NCBI RefSeq assembly: GCF_900178525.1
Contig: NZ_FXDJ01000009.1
Location: forward strand, 828,263-892,262
DNA length: 64,000 bases
DNA from: Massilibacteroides vaginae
Lineage (GTDB): Bacteria; Bacteroidota; Bacteroidia; Bacteroidales; Tannerellaceae
Direction: 5' to 3'
Part shown: positions 63,605 through 64,000 of the stretch, one piece after another
How the letters are laid out: each line of letters opens with the position of its first letter
How positions within the stretch are numbered: position 1 is the stretch's first letter
Position numbers and translations under genes: made by a program
Notes under the pieces: model-generated
The model's database searches: none
The model's input: the letters and a program-made list of their open reading frames with translations, nothing else
Told to the model about the DNA's origin: nothing

Positions 63605-64000
63605 AAAGTTGATCTTAACAGAATAAAAGAATGATTTTTCAGAAAGGAGTTACAAATAACAATAGGTAATCCCGTTTTAAATAGTTCAGGTGCTTTGCAA
63701 GCCATCCATAACGCGAAAGAGGTTGAGGTAGGATACTCTCCGCAAAAGCATTTATATGAATCGGGTGATATAAACTTCGCTGTTTGAATTCCATGCTTTG
63801 CAATAAAGTTATCGGCCAAGTGCTGAAGTTCTTCTTTAGTATAGTCGCCCGTAATCATTTCAATGTCCTGAATGATGATAGCGGGTGTTTGTTCCGGTGG
63901 GGTAGAGGATAAAAGGAAAAAGGCGGCTCCTTCGCCGGGAGCGTAGTGTTTCCAATTTCCCATTCTTCCTAACAATGTATTCAAAGTCGGCGTCATTTCA
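63601..64000 (-). CDS. Beta-ketoacyl synthase-like protein, 5' end outside window
   Basis: About 133 C-terminal residues; the frame is open to the right edge. The region reads EMTPTLNTLLGRMGNW, APGEGAAFFLLS and CFCGEYPTSTSFALWMACK, resembling the C-terminal thiolase-fold half of ketosynthases in flexirubin/aryl-polyene clusters. The conserved GEYPTSTSFAL segment takes the place where active KAS II enzymes have a catalytic His, so it may be a chain-length-factor-type partner. Upstream gene of the cluster's first visible operon. Family is inferred from a partial sequence. Confidence 0.7.
   Translation of the reverse strand, partial: EMTPTLNTLLGRMGNWKHYAPGEGAAFFLLSSTPPEQTPAIIIQDIEMITGDYTKEELQHLADNFIAKHGIQTAKFISPDSYKCFCGEYPTSTSFALWMACKAPELFKTGLPIVICNSFLKNHSFILLRSTL

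Overview
The window looks like chromosomal DNA of a Bacteroidales bacterium, probably close to Parabacteroides/Tannerellaceae, though no rRNA is present to fix the genus. Evidence: a fused SecD-SecF protein, a three-subunit quinol:fumarate reductase (SdhC-SdhA-SdhB) with a class I fumarase, DUF4468 proteins, a serine protease with a T9SS-like tail, YfhO and WbqC proteins, remnants of an ECF-sigma/SusC-type glycan locus, and repeated promoter boxes of the Bacteroidetes form TTTG / TAnnTTTG instead of -35/-10. Ribosome-binding sites are mostly absent, as usual in this phylum. Both ends cut genes.

Layout. 0-1.6 kb: two tandem outer-membrane porin-like genes (minus; the first runs off the left edge). 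2-7.4 kb: trpB2, topoisomerase IV subunit A, tRNA-Leu(UAG), a secreted YdjC/ChbG-type deacetylase. 7.4-8.75 kb: a gene graveyard with a probable SusC tail, a glycosidase with a large internal deletion, an ECF sigma factor reduced to region 4, and a 22-bp-period repeat array. 8.8-11.3 kb: two DUF4468 genes, one fused to a flavin-reductase-like domain, and a flavodoxin-fold oxidoreductase. 11.5-16.3 kb: secDF and fumarase. 16.3-17.5 kb: noncoding DNA with BIME-like repeats, a palindromic segment and a 21-bp-period array. 17.5-25.4 kb: T9SS-type protease, TPR/OmpA-like lipoprotein, sdhCAB.

25.7-36.5 kb: a surface-polysaccharide locus (nucleotide-sugar dehydrogenase, UGM-like flavoenzyme, Wzx flippase, FkbM methyltransferase, four GT2 glycosyltransferases, two unassigned GT-like proteins). 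Its core, 27.5-35.6 kb, is strikingly A+T rich and probably acquired. 36.6-45.5 kb: YfhO protein, S9 peptidase, Pit phosphate transporter, aldo/keto reductase. 45.7-49.9 kb: dapB-lepB-lepB paralogue-wbqC operon and an NlpE-like lipoprotein. 50.0 kb to the right edge: a secreted protein of unknown function, then a minus-strand aryl-polyene/flexirubin-like lipid gene cluster: ketosynthase (cut), NodB deacetylase, LolA-like carrier, lipoprotein, hotdog dehydratase, GT2-DUF2062, an MMPL exporter fused to an acyltransferase and a methyltransferase, a CrtI-like oxidoreductase, a C45-type acyltransferase/hydrolase and a CoA-ligase-like enzyme. A chimeric RhuM/ORF6N pseudogene sits inside this cluster.

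Most notable are a dispersed intergenic element found at three loci (17.3, 45.5 and 60.7 kb) carrying ATAAAGG boxes at an exact 21-bp period, a second family with a 22-bp period at two loci, and a signal peptidase paralogue in which both catalytic dyad positions are replaced. Function calls rest on motif reading only; no database search was possible.
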